DNA of 49,950 nucleotides. It comes from Planctomycetota bacterium (lineage in GTDB: Bacteria; Planctomycetota; UBA1135). The notes under the pieces are model-generated. The model was not told the DNA's origin and searched no databases. It worked only from the letters and a program-made list of their open reading frames with translations. Within the stretch, counting starts at the first letter, position 1; every line of letters starts with the position of its first letter. The stretch is taken from assembly GCA_026421205.1 (NCBI GenBank), contig JAPKBM010000013.1:1-49950 (forward strand), given 5' to 3'. Below, in pieces: positions 8,225-16,439 of the stretch. A program made the translations under genes and the position numbers.

Positions 8225-9243
8225 CTGCGGTACCAATCCACAAACTTTCGAATCCCAACTTCCATCGGCGTGGAAGGGCGGAAGCCAGCGTCCCGCGCCA
8301 AGTCTTCTACGGAAGCGTACGTTTCCAAAACATCGCCCGGTTGCATAGGCATTAAATTCTTGATTGCGCGTTTCCCGACATTCTTTTCAATCACTTCAAT
8401 CATGCGCATCAACTCAACCGAATCATGATTTCCAATATTATACACACGATAAGGTGCGGAACTGGTTGCGGGATCCGGCACTGCGCCAGCCCAATTGGGA
8501 TTGGCTGAAGGCGGCAAATCTAAAACGCGGCAAACGCCCTCTACAATGTCATCCACATAAGTAAAGTCTCGCTTCATCTTTCCGTAATTATAAACATCAA
8601 TGGGTTGGCCTTCTGCAATGGCTTTAGTGAACTTATACACTGCCATATCCGGCCGACCCCAAGGGCCATAGACCGTAAAGAAGCGCAAACCCGTACACGG
8701 CACGCCGTAAAGATGGGCATAAGAGTGCGCCATGAGCTCGTCGGCCTTTTTAGTAGCGGCGTACAAAGAAACCGGGTGTTCCACGCGATCATGCACGGTA
8801 AAGGGCATGCGCGTATTCGCGCCATAAACGGAAGAGGAAGATGCATAAACCAAGTGATCCACGGGATGATTTCGGCATCCTTCGAGGACATTTAAAAAAC
8901 CCAGAACATTGCTTTCTAAATAAGCATAGGGGTTTTCTACCGAATACCGAACGCCCACCTGCGCGGCTAAATGAACGATGGCGCGAAAACCAGAGTCCTG
9001 GAACATGGCTTCCATGGCTAAGCGATCCGCCAAATTGATTTTCAAGAATGTGAAGCCTGGGTAAACCCGCAACTGATCCAAACGCGCCTCTTTCAGGGTC
9101 GTGTCGTAATAATCATTCACGCTGTCTAAGCCGACCACGACCACACCAGCATCTAGCAGTTTCTTGGCGACATGAAAGCCAATAAAACCAGCGGCTCCTG
9201 TCACGAGGACGGGGGCGGAAACGAGGGGAGAATCTTCAGGCAT
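8167..9243 (-). CDS. UDP-glucuronate 4-epimerase-like NAD-dependent epimerase
   Basis: This is a 358-residue extended short-chain dehydrogenase/reductase. The NAD-binding glycine motif TGAAGFIG lies at about residues 16-23. HLAAQVGVRYS follows near 92, then SSSSVYG, and the catalytic YAATKK (Tyr-x3-Lys) near 157-162. Features typical of the UDP-glucuronate 4-epimerase group (CapI/LspL/WbpP-like) are NDYYD after strand 2, RFFTVYGPWGRPDMA and RDFTYVDDIVEG. It would convert UDP-glucuronate to UDP-galacturonate for surface polysaccharide or LPS. It is divergent from the glycosyltransferase operon starting 45 bases away, which fits an envelope-sugar role, and convergent with the pseudopilin operon (58-base overlap). 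Confidence 0.85.
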   Translation of the reverse strand: MPEDSPLVSAPVLVTGAAGFIGFHVAKKLLDAGVVVVGLDSVNDYYDTTLKEARLDQLRVYPGFTFLKINLADRLAMEAMFQDSGFRAIVHLAAQVGVRYSVENPYAYLESNVLGFLNVLEGCRNHPVDHLVYASSSSVYGANTRMPFTVHDRVEHPVSLYAATKKADELMAHSYAHLYGVPCTGLRFFTVYGPWGRPDMAVYKFTKAIAEGQPIDVYNYGKMKRDFTYVDDIVEGVCRVLDLPPSANPNWAGAVPDPATSSAPYRVYNIGNHDSVELMRMIEVIEKNVGKRAIKNLMPMQPGDVLETYASVEDLARDAGFRPSTPMEVGIRKFVDWYRSYHGIATDSSKESDGLTSA

Positions 9244-9287
9244 GAGGGAATTTGGATTCTAAGGTGGCCCCCCTATCATAGTCGCCG

Positions 9288-10022
9288 ATGCTTTCCGTCG
9301 TCGTACCGGTCCTGAATGAGGCCGACAATATCCGCCCCCTCGTGGGAGAAATCCATGCCGCTCTGGAAGGGCGCTTGGAATATGAAATCATTTATGTGGA
9401 CGATGGTTCTGAGGATGAGTCGCCCCAGATTCTGGCTGCCCTGATGGCAGAAGAGCCACGCCTCCGCGTCATCCAACATGCACAGCGTTGTGGCCAAAGC
9501 GCTGGCATGAGAACTGGGGCGCAGCACGCTCAGTTTGATTGGATTGTCACCTTAGACGGTGATGGACAAAATGACCCTGCCGACATCCCCAAACTATGGG
9601 ATGCACTCCAAGAAAAAGCGGAGGAGGACGGGCTCTGGATGGCCATCGGCCACCGAGTTAACCGCAAAGATACTTGGTCAAAGCGCTTGGCCTCTCGTTT
9701 TGCCAATGGCTTGCGGGCAAAACTCTTAAACGATGCCACGCCGGACACCGGTTGCGGACTTAAACTTTTCCCTAAACAGGTTTTCCTGGACATGCCTTGG
9801 TTTACGCATCTCCACCGCTACCTTCCGGCTATGATACGACGGGCGGGCGGTCAAAGCCTTTCTGTTCCCGTGAACCACAGACCACGCACACGCGGTGTCT
9901 CCAAGTACGGCGTTTTTGATCGTGCTTGGGTTGGAATTTGGGACCTTATCGGTGTAATGTGGCTGCAACGCCGCAATGCCGTTTCACAATCTACTCAAAT
10001 CGAAAAAGACGAGCTGTCCTAA
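9288..10022 (+). CDS. Family 2 glycosyltransferase (DPM1/ArnC-like, polyprenyl-phosphate sugar transferase)
   Basis: This 244-residue GT-A glycosyltransferase begins SVVVPVLNEADNI, followed by the nucleotide-binding IIYVDDGSEDES and the metal-binding LDGDGQNDP near residues 87-95. The pattern matches dolichol/undecaprenyl-phosphate mannose-type synthases, but the C-terminus shows no pair of membrane helices, so it is probably a soluble or peripheral enzyme. It would load a sugar on a lipid carrier that the downstream GT-C protein then uses. The stop overlaps the next start as TAATG, and the three-gene set GT2, lipid A N-terminal domain and ArnT-like transferase is a recurrent bacterial cassette. 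Confidence 0.87.
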   Translation: MLSVVVPVLNEADNIRPLVGEIHAALEGRLEYEIIYVDDGSEDESPQILAALMAEEPRLRVIQHAQRCGQSAGMRTGAQHAQFDWIVTLDGDGQNDPADIPKLWDALQEKAEEDGLWMAIGHRVNRKDTWSKRLASRFANGLRAKLLNDATPDTGCGLKLFPKQVFLDMPWFTHLHRYLPAMIRRAGGQSLSVPVNHRPRTRGVSKYGVFDRAWVGIWDLIGVMWLQRRNAVSQSTQIEKDELS

Positions 10023-10339
10023 TGAACGACTGGTTTCAAGAAATGTGGGAGGCGGCGAAAAACCCCATCGTGATTGTGGGCTTCGTCGGCCAAGCGGTTT
10101 TCTTCATGAGATTCCTTGTGCAGTGGGTCGTTAGCGAAAAGCAAAAGCGCAGCGTCATCCCGGTTATCTTTTGGTACTTCAGTATTGGTGGAGCCATCCT
10201 CCTATTGATTTACGGGATTTTGGATCGAGACCCTGTCATTGTGGTGGGGCAATCCGTCGGAACGTTTGTGTACTTACGCAACCTGACCTTTATTGCGCGC
10301 GAGAAAAAAGAAACACAAGAAACTCGAAGCGCTTCATGA
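10022..10339 (+). CDS. Lipid A biosynthesis N-terminal domain (LAB_N) membrane protein
   Basis: This small 105-residue membrane protein has three hydrophobic helices: NPIVIVGFVGQAVFFMRFLVQW, VIFWYFSIGGAILLLIYGI and IVVGQSVGTFVYLRNL. The motifs RFLVQWVVSEKQKRSVIP and FWYFSIGG are characteristic of the LAB_N family, found alone beside glycosyltransferases or fused to lipid A enzymes. Its biochemical role is not established, but the context points to glycosylation of membrane lipid or lipid A precursors. ATG 10022 overlaps the previous stop by one base, and its own stop overlaps the next ATG (ATGA), so translation is coupled through the three genes. Confidence 0.9.
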   Translation: MNDWFQEMWEAAKNPIVIVGFVGQAVFFMRFLVQWVVSEKQKRSVIPVIFWYFSIGGAILLLIYGILDRDPVIVVGQSVGTFVYLRNLTFIAREKKETQETRSAS

Positions 10340-11919
10340 AAAGGCTCGCCGGATGGTTTCCCCTGCTCGCCGTGTTCGGCGGAATTGTGGCCATGGCCCT
10401 CACACTCCGGCCCCTTCTCCCCATTGATGAAACGCGCTACGCCAGCGTGGCTTGGGAAATGTGGCTGCGCCAAGACTTTCTGGTTCCGTTCAAAAATGGG
10501 GCCACCTACAGTCACAAGCCACCTCTTCTTTTCTGGCTTATGCAAGGAGGCTGGGCGGTCTTCGGCGTGAATGACTGGTGGCCACGGCTGGTCCATCCTC
10601 TCATGGGCCTGGCTTCCTTGATTCTCGCCGCCGTAATCGGCCGACGCCTTTGGCCACGACTTCCTGGTGTCGCGCAAACGGCTCCTTATCTCCTCCTTGG
10701 CTCATTATGGTGGGCCGTCTTTACCACGACCTCCATGTTTGACATGCTCGTTGTGTTTTTCGTGGAGGTTGGTGTCTTGGGACTCATTCTTGCCGCCAGC
10801 CGACGCCCTTTCCTTGGTTGGTTCTTGGTGGCCCTTGGCATTGGGTTAGGGATTTTGACGAAGGGCCCTGTGGTCTTACTTTTCCTGCTGCCTCTTATGC
10901 TGCTTGGTCCATGGATTTGGCGAAGACAAATCCATATCGGCCGTTGGACTTTGGGCGGCCTCCTCTCCTTCATCGGTGGTGTCGGCATTGCTCTATGCTG
11001 GGCGATTCCCGCTGGGCAATCCGGCGGAGAGGCTTATCAAAACGCCATCTTTTGGGGCCAAACTGCGGGGCGCGTCAGTGACTCCTTCGCGCATGCACGA
11101 CCTTTTTACTGGTACTTCATGTTCCTCCCGGGGCTTTTGTTCCCATGGTTTTTTTGGCCCGAAGCTTGGAAGGCCGTACAAGGACCGCGCAAAGAAGCGG
11201 CTGTGCGCCTTTGCTGGGCGTGGGCACTAATCCCCCTCGTGATTTTCTCCTTCGTCAGCGGAAAGCAACCGCACTATCTTTTGCCGATGTTCCCCGCCTT
11301 AGCCCTTTTAGTCGGCCGAGGTCTTGCGGTTCGAGGCCGCGCGGAGTCCGTCCGGGTCCAGCTCCCTGGTGTCTTCCTGGCCGGACTGGGTGCATTCCTG
11401 GTCGTGATTGTTCTCAAGACAGAATGGTCTCCCTGGCCCGAGGTCACCCCCAAACTCTCCCCCCTCTGGGGAGGCGCTCTTCTTTCTGGTGGACTCGCCT
11501 TGCTCTTTTTCCGAAGTCCGCGGAGAGAGTTCTCCGTGCAACGACTCTTTTTGGCTGGCCCACTCATCGTGGTCGTCGCGCATGGTGCCGGCTTTGGGCC
11601 TCTTGCAAACAGTTACAACATGGCACCCACCGCGCAGGCTATCGGCGCACTGCAAGCCAAAGGGATAGAGGTGGCGCACCTTGGGGAATACCACGCGGAA
11701 TATCATTTCGTCGGACGCCTGGAACAACCTCTGGTCATTCATGAAAGTTATGAAGCGCTCAAAACTTGGGTCGTGAGCCACCCCCACGCCTGGGTACTTC
11801 TTCGGAAAGATCACCATGAGAATAAAAAGTTTTGGACCGCCGACGTCCTCCAAACGGCAAAACCGCTCCGGCCGTACCGAACGACCGAAACGGTTTTAGT
11901 TCCTGTAAGTTCGCTTTAG
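10336..11919 (+). CDS. ArnT/PMT-family (GT39/GT83) polytopic glycosyltransferase
   Basis: This GT-C fold integral membrane transferase has 527 residues from ATG 10336; longer upstream versions would run through the previous gene. The acidic catalytic motif in the first periplasmic loop is PIDETRYASVAWEMW (about residues 29-43), followed by YSHKPPLLFWLM, both typical of ArnT. About a dozen hydrophobic segments follow, then a soluble periplasmic C-terminal part from about residue 415. It would transfer a sugar from polyprenyl phosphate to lipid A or another envelope acceptor on the periplasmic side, using donor made by the GT2 two genes upstream. The specific sugar cannot be told from sequence. 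Confidence 0.87.
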   Translation: MKRLAGWFPLLAVFGGIVAMALTLRPLLPIDETRYASVAWEMWLRQDFLVPFKNGATYSHKPPLLFWLMQGGWAVFGVNDWWPRLVHPLMGLASLILAAVIGRRLWPRLPGVAQTAPYLLLGSLWWAVFTTTSMFDMLVVFFVEVGVLGLILAASRRPFLGWFLVALGIGLGILTKGPVVLLFLLPLMLLGPWIWRRQIHIGRWTLGGLLSFIGGVGIALCWAIPAGQSGGEAYQNAIFWGQTAGRVSDSFAHARPFYWYFMFLPGLLFPWFFWPEAWKAVQGPRKEAAVRLCWAWALIPLVIFSFVSGKQPHYLLPMFPALALLVGRGLAVRGRAESVRVQLPGVFLAGLGAFLVVIVLKTEWSPWPEVTPKLSPLWGGALLSGGLALLFFRSPRREFSVQRLFLAGPLIVVVAHGAGFGPLANSYNMAPTAQAIGALQAKGIEVAHLGEYHAEYHFVGRLEQPLVIHESYEALKTWVVSHPHAWVLLRKDHHENKKFWTADVLQTAKPLRPYRTTETVLVPVSSL

Positions 11920-11939
11920 AACTCGTTCATTCTCCAAAG

Positions 11940-13283
11940 TTAAAAGACCAGGCTTTCTGACTCTAGTGGCATGGCGCCGGCCTCGCGCAGGGTCATTTCA
12001 ACCATGGGGAGGAAGGCCTCAACTTGCATGCTGACATCGTCGGCAGTTTCTCTTTCTGCTTCCAAAATTGTGAAGGCAGACTCTGGGATTGGTCGGAAGT
12101 CGAAGCCGTCGGGAGTGGCCATGCTCATGGAAAAACTCAGGTTGGCAAGACCAAAGATTGCCTGCATTTCCGAATTTTCTTGAAGCCCCTCTTTCATCGC
12201 CAATGCTTCTTGTCGCTTTTCTGCTGGAATCACATCCCCCATGAAATCAAGGAAGGCGTCAATGAAATCGTTTGCGGCCAGATGAAGAGTGTCCTCATCT
12301 TTCAGACTTGCACGAATAAGATATGCCGTAGCAAACAAAGACCCGTCCTCTCTTTGATGAAGGTCATACTGCAGGGTCATGTCCATACCCTTCTCCATGG
12401 CATCGGCAAAAGCTTGGTATTTTGACTTTGGATAATGAGGCAAGTCCTCTCTTAACCACTTTAAAACGGCTTGACCCTCTGGCTTGGACTTCGCCTCGTC
12501 TGGGATTTCGGCCTCTAATTTAGCCGTCACTGCAGCCCAAGGAAGTTTCTCTAGGCTTCCATAAATCATGTCAACCCAAAGGTCACCGAGGCTTGCGCTG
12601 TAGCGAAAAGCATGGTCCCCAAGATCCGATCGGTGCAAGGTGGCATGAGACATCAATTCGTTGCCAATCAAATTACTCAGCTCTGTGAGCACTTCTTCGC
12701 TATTTGGACTCTCTTGAATTGAGTCAATGAGAGTCATCAAGGCTTCTGCAAATTCTTCCGGAGACACCTCTCCCGTCACAACGTCCATCTGATAAGCCTG
12801 GGAACGGACTAGAAGGTCCCATGTTTTTTTCCAGGCTTGTGCATTCGTGAAGAAAGACACGTCATCCACTTCCGGAAGATTCGTCCCCCAGCAATGCATG
12901 CCCGATGCCAAGGATGCTTTCATGCCGACCTCGGAGCCGGTGAAATCTGGAATTTCCGTCATAACATCCAGAGGGAGCCCTGAGAATTTCATGGCATTCA
13001 AGTCCACGGAAACTGAAAAACTTGAGGCGTGATTTTGAAACTGAATTGGAAGAGAGAAAGAAGGGTTTCCAAATCCTGGAATATTTTCGCCCGCAAAATA
13101 AAACACGGGAGTGCCGGCCACGTCTGTCTCCTCCCAAGAGGTCCAAAGAGCCTGGGTGAGGTCCAACAGATTCATCGTGGCAGGTGGCTTTGGCATTTCC
13201 TCCACGATGGGCGTGGATTCGCCGCAAGAACTCAAGGCAATAACAACAAGAGAAAAAATGGGGAGAACCTGTTTCATCCCCAC
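11940..13283 (-). CDS. Hypothetical lipoprotein, unknown function
   Basis: This 447-residue protein has a lipoprotein signal: MGMKQ, a hydrophobic stretch and a lipobox LSSC near residues 17-20. The start may equally be the second Met. After the cysteine there is a proline-rich linker, then an acidic, mostly helical globular body. I recognise no family or catalytic motif. It lies convergent to the ArnT-like gene (20-base gap) and 13 bases downstream of citF on the same strand, so it may be transcribed with the citrate lyase-like genes, but nothing links it to them functionally. Confidence 0.75.
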   Translation of the reverse strand: MGMKQVLPIFSLVVIALSSCGESTPIVEEMPKPPATMNLLDLTQALWTSWEETDVAGTPVFYFAGENIPGFGNPSFSLPIQFQNHASSFSVSVDLNAMKFSGLPLDVMTEIPDFTGSEVGMKASLASGMHCWGTNLPEVDDVSFFTNAQAWKKTWDLLVRSQAYQMDVVTGEVSPEEFAEALMTLIDSIQESPNSEEVLTELSNLIGNELMSHATLHRSDLGDHAFRYSASLGDLWVDMIYGSLEKLPWAAVTAKLEAEIPDEAKSKPEGQAVLKWLREDLPHYPKSKYQAFADAMEKGMDMTLQYDLHQREDGSLFATAYLIRASLKDEDTLHLAANDFIDAFLDFMGDVIPAEKRQEALAMKEGLQENSEMQAIFGLANLSFSMSMATPDGFDFRPIPESAFTILEAERETADDVSMQVEAFLPMVEMTLREAGAMPLESESLVF

Positions 13284-13296
13284 AGTTTATACAGGC

Positions 13297-14868
13297 CTAA
13301 AGCACTTGTCGAACCGCGTCAATGGTGGTTCCATCCACCCATTGAATGGCAGCAATGAACTTCTCACCCAATCGAGGCTTTTGAGGCGCTCCCCCACAAA
13401 GGCGGTCCACACGGGCCTTTAAATCGTGTATGTCCAAGATGGGCACCGACGACTTATTAGCCGCTTCCAACAAATCAGTCCGCTTCGGGTGAATGCACAA
13501 ACCTTGCTCGGTGGCAATCACATCAATCAATTCGCCGGGGCCGACCATGGTGGTCACTTCATCCAAAATCACCGGGATGCGGTCTCGCACGCTAGGCACC
13601 GCCAAAATAGTGCACTTTGAAAACAAACAATTCTGCCAACCGCCGATGCCATGCAATAGGCGGCCGTCAGAATGGGTGACGACGTTGGCGTTAAAATCGA
13701 CATCGACTTCAGTGGCGCCCAAGACCACAACATCCACCATGGATGCAAAATTCCCTTTGCCATGAAAGTTATAGCTAGTGAATGGAGATGTGTTTTGGTG
13801 ACCCGCGTTTTCACGCATAGAACGCACACCTTCTAGGTCAAAGGTTTGACCGTCCAATATCACGGGGGTCAAGCCTTCTTCCAGCATTTCCACCAAGTAT
13901 TGATTAGAGCCACCACGAACAAAGGAAGCCGTCACGCCGGCTTCTTTCATGAATTTCTTCAGGAACATGGCAAAGGCTAAAGTAATGCCACCTGCGCCGG
14001 CTTGGAAGGAAAACCCGGGCTTCATGATGCCTGTGTCTCGAACAAACTTGGCAATGTGCTCCGCAATCAGCAGGCGGTCAGGAGATTTGGTGACCCGTGT
14101 GGTTCCTGAAACGATTTTTTCAGGAAGGCCGACCCTCTCCACCTCCACCACTTGGTCTACATTTTGACCCTGAATCTGCCAGGGCAGGCAAGGGAAAGGG
14201 ACCAAATTATCCGTCACCACAATAACGTGGTCTGCAAATTGAGAATCGGCCAAACCGAAGCCCAACAAACCACATGCGCTAGGGCCACGATCTCCGGTGG
14301 CGTTGCCGAAGGCGTCGGCGGTAGGTGCGGCCAAAACTGCGATGTCAATATGTACTTCTCCGTCCTGAATAGATTGCCATCGGCCACCGTGAGAACGAAG
14401 AACGCCAAGGCCCTGCATTTTCCCCTCGGAACAATAGGCACCTAAAGGACCGTTCATGGAACCTTCAATATGGTGAATGGTGCCGTCTTCCAAATAAGGC
14501 AACAAATGTGCATGGCAAGGAAAGCTTGCGCTGGGAAACCATCGTAAATCCTTCACGCCCAATTGTTTGGCCGCGTCAAAAAGAGCGTTGGCGACCAAAT
14601 CTCCATTCCGGAAGTGGTGGTGTGTAGAAACGGTCATGCCGTCTTTCAAACCAGCCCGGTGCAAGGCCTCTTTCAGTTTCGCCACCATGTCCCCCTCAAC
14701 AACAACTCGCTTGTCGCCGTCGGCGGGGAAATCAGCACAAGTAGAAATCTTTTTTGCCGCCTGGAAGCCCGATGGCCGATGAACGCCTACGCCCTGAAAA
14801 GGGAGGGTAGTCCGGCCATTGATTTCCATAGGGACTGAACGACCCAGGGCAGTAGAAAATTCACTCAT
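13297..14868 (-). CDS. citF: Citrate lyase alpha subunit (CitF, citrate:acetyl-ACP transferase)
   Basis: This 523-residue protein is close to the usual CitF length. I placed the start at ATG 14868, which overlaps the upstream citDE stop by 8 bases; a longer form from 14910 adds 14 residues inside that gene. CitF-type features are LKDGMTVSTHHHFRNGD near the N-terminus, HHIEGSMNGPLG, AAPTADAFGNATG, the glycine-rich GFSFQAGAGGITLAF in the CoA-transferase domain, and IPVILDEVTTMVGPGE. CitF swaps the acetyl group on the acyl carrier for citrate, forming citryl-ACP for CitE to cleave into oxaloacetate and acetyl-ACP. No citC, citX or citG lies nearby, and the partner carrier domain is atypical, so the true substrate could differ. 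Confidence 0.87.
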   Translation of the reverse strand: MSEFSTALGRSVPMEINGRTTLPFQGVGVHRPSGFQAAKKISTCADFPADGDKRVVVEGDMVAKLKEALHRAGLKDGMTVSTHHHFRNGDLVANALFDAAKQLGVKDLRWFPSASFPCHAHLLPYLEDGTIHHIEGSMNGPLGAYCSEGKMQGLGVLRSHGGRWQSIQDGEVHIDIAVLAAPTADAFGNATGDRGPSACGLLGFGLADSQFADHVIVVTDNLVPFPCLPWQIQGQNVDQVVEVERVGLPEKIVSGTTRVTKSPDRLLIAEHIAKFVRDTGIMKPGFSFQAGAGGITLAFAMFLKKFMKEAGVTASFVRGGSNQYLVEMLEEGLTPVILDGQTFDLEGVRSMRENAGHQNTSPFTSYNFHGKGNFASMVDVVVLGATEVDVDFNANVVTHSDGRLLHGIGGWQNCLFSKCTILAVPSVRDRIPVILDEVTTMVGPGELIDVIATEQGLCIHPKRTDLLEAANKSSVPILDIHDLKARVDRLCGGAPQKPRLGEKFIAAIQWVDGTTIDAVRQVL

Positions 14869-16066
14869 GATCCGCGCCTCCGTGATTTTGTGCTTGAGCC
14901 AAGCGAACAAGATTCAACGCACGCTTGACAACTGGGGGGTCAATCATCTTTGACCCCAAACTCACCACCCCTAAACCCTGTGCCTCAGCTTCTTCAAACG
15001 CGGCAACAATTTTTTGAGCCCGGTCCAGCTCTTCTTCGCTGGGTGAAAACTCTTCATGCACGACCAGGACTTGGCGAGGGTGAACACAGCCTTTGCCTTC
15101 AAAGCCCATAGCCTTGGCCGTGCGCACACTAGCCCGAAGCCCGTGTTCGTCGGCGATATTCCCATAAACCGAATCAATGGCTTGCAACCCATTCGCCTTT
15201 GCTGCAAAAATCACTTGGGAGGATGCCCAAGCAGTTTCCTGCCCTTCCGTTGTCTTCACCACACCTAAATCCGCCGTGAGATCTTCCAAGCCTAAAGTCA
15301 AAGCAACATTGCGCAAACTTGCTCCAGCAATGGCGTCGGCGTTCAAAATACCGCGCGCCGTTTCCAGGATGGGCATCAGTAGAAGTTCTCTTCCCTGAAG
15401 AGCTGTTTCGATTTCCAGAATTTCCTGCGCTGTTTCAACTTTGGGCAAGAGCAACAAATGAAAGGGTGCGCCTTCTAAAGCGGCAAGGTCCAAGAGCCCC
15501 GCCGCTCCTTGATTGATGCGAACCATGCGCTCACAGCTGCCAAAATCCAAGGTCAATAATGCATGACGCACCATGGAACGCGCGTCTTGTTTTGCCGACG
15601 CCGCCACCGAATCTTCTAGGTCCAAAATAATGGCATCGGGCTCATGCAACGCCGCGTTCAACATGTATTTCGCCTCATTCCCAGGAAGATACAAACGGGA
15701 CCGACGCAAACGATCTCGTTGTATCGGTGGCATGGACGGACGACCTCCCGGCCCCGGTCGGACAGGTGCTTCCGGCTCAATACGCAAAGAGGGATCATCG
15801 AAAACTTGTTGCAACAAAGACTCCATGCGAGCCCGCAACACGAAAGGGTAAGCGCCCTTGTCCTCTACCGTAAGCCGACCTAACTCCAAACCGTGCTTCT
15901 GCGCCAATTCTTTTAAAAGCGCGCGCGTGGAATCTCCGTAAAGCCCTTCCAACTTAGAATGAAATTCTAGCTCAAACGCGGTGGGCGTCGGCTCATAGGA
16001 AAGCCAAACATCCCCGCGAACGTCGTCACCGCGGCGGCCAGCATGGCAAGAATGGAGGGAGACCAT
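14861..16066 (-). CDS. CitD-CitE fusion: acyl-carrier-like domain joined to citrate lyase beta subunit
   Basis: This 401-residue protein fuses two citrate lyase subunits normally made separately. Residues about 1-95 resemble CitD, the gamma/acyl carrier subunit: a strand near VWLSYEP, FELEFHSKLEGLYG, then VEDKGAYPFVLRARMESLL, which matches the CitD ending. Residues about 118-401 are CitE-like (HpcH/HpaI aldolase superfamily): RSRLYLPGNEAKYM, IILDLEDSVA, MVRINQ, LLLLPKVETA, MPILETARGI and GKGCVHPRQV. CitE cleaves citryl-ACP. The serine that carries the phosphoribosyl-dephospho-CoA group in CitD should sit before the Asp ahead of the first strand; here I read RGDVW, with Gly where Ser is expected. 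An in-frame stop just upstream rules out a longer N-terminus. Confidence 0.82.
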   Translation of the reverse strand: MVSLHSCHAGRRGDDVRGDVWLSYEPTPTAFELEFHSKLEGLYGDSTRALLKELAQKHGLELGRLTVEDKGAYPFVLRARMESLLQQVFDDPSLRIEPEAPVRPGPGGRPSMPPIQRDRLRRSRLYLPGNEAKYMLNAALHEPDAIILDLEDSVAASAKQDARSMVRHALLTLDFGSCERMVRINQGAAGLLDLAALEGAPFHLLLLPKVETAQEILEIETALQGRELLLMPILETARGILNADAIAGASLRNVALTLGLEDLTADLGVVKTTEGQETAWASSQVIFAAKANGLQAIDSVYGNIADEHGLRASVRTAKAMGFEGKGCVHPRQVLVVHEEFSPSEEELDRAQKIVAAFEEAEAQGLGVVSLGSKMIDPPVVKRALNLVRLAQAQNHGGADHE

Positions 16067-16114
16067 CCATAGATTTTACACGGGGACAGGGGTGCCGCCC
16101 GCTATGATTTCCCC

Positions 16115-16417
16115 ATGAAAATCATCCTTGCCAGACTTCAAGCAAAAGAAGGTCGGCTGGCCGGACTTCGGGCTGCTTGCCTCAAAATGCTGGACCCGTC
16201 GCGCGCAGAGCCTGGATGCATCAGCTATGCCTTTTCGGAGAGTATTGAGAATCCAGGCGAGATTACTTTTTTCGAAGAGTGGCAAGATCAGGCCGCCATT
16301 GATTCCCATTTTTCTACCGACCACTTCCTAGCCTTCGGCCCGGCCATTGAGGAGGACCTCCAGGGCCCGCCAGCTGTCACGATCTATGACGTGGCCGGGG
16401 AACCGGAAAAAGTCTAA
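16115..16417 (+). CDS. Antibiotic biosynthesis monooxygenase (ABM/YgiN-like) family protein
   Basis: This small 100-residue protein has the dimeric alpha+beta barrel pattern. It shows an opening strand IILARLQAKEG, helix LAGLRAACLKML, EPGCISYAFSES, the family hallmark ITFFEEWQDQAAIDSH and HFLAFGPAIEEDL. Members include quinol monooxygenases and heme-degrading enzymes that need no cofactor, but many have unknown substrates and the sequence does not decide. It is divergent from the citrate lyase-like operon with a 48-base shared upstream region and convergent with the acyltransferase gene. Confidence 0.85.
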   Translation: MKIILARLQAKEGRLAGLRAACLKMLDPSRAEPGCISYAFSESIENPGEITFFEEWQDQAAIDSHFSTDHFLAFGPAIEEDLQGPPAVTIYDVAGEPEKV

Positions 16418-16439
16418 GCAAATCCTAAGCCGTCAACGC

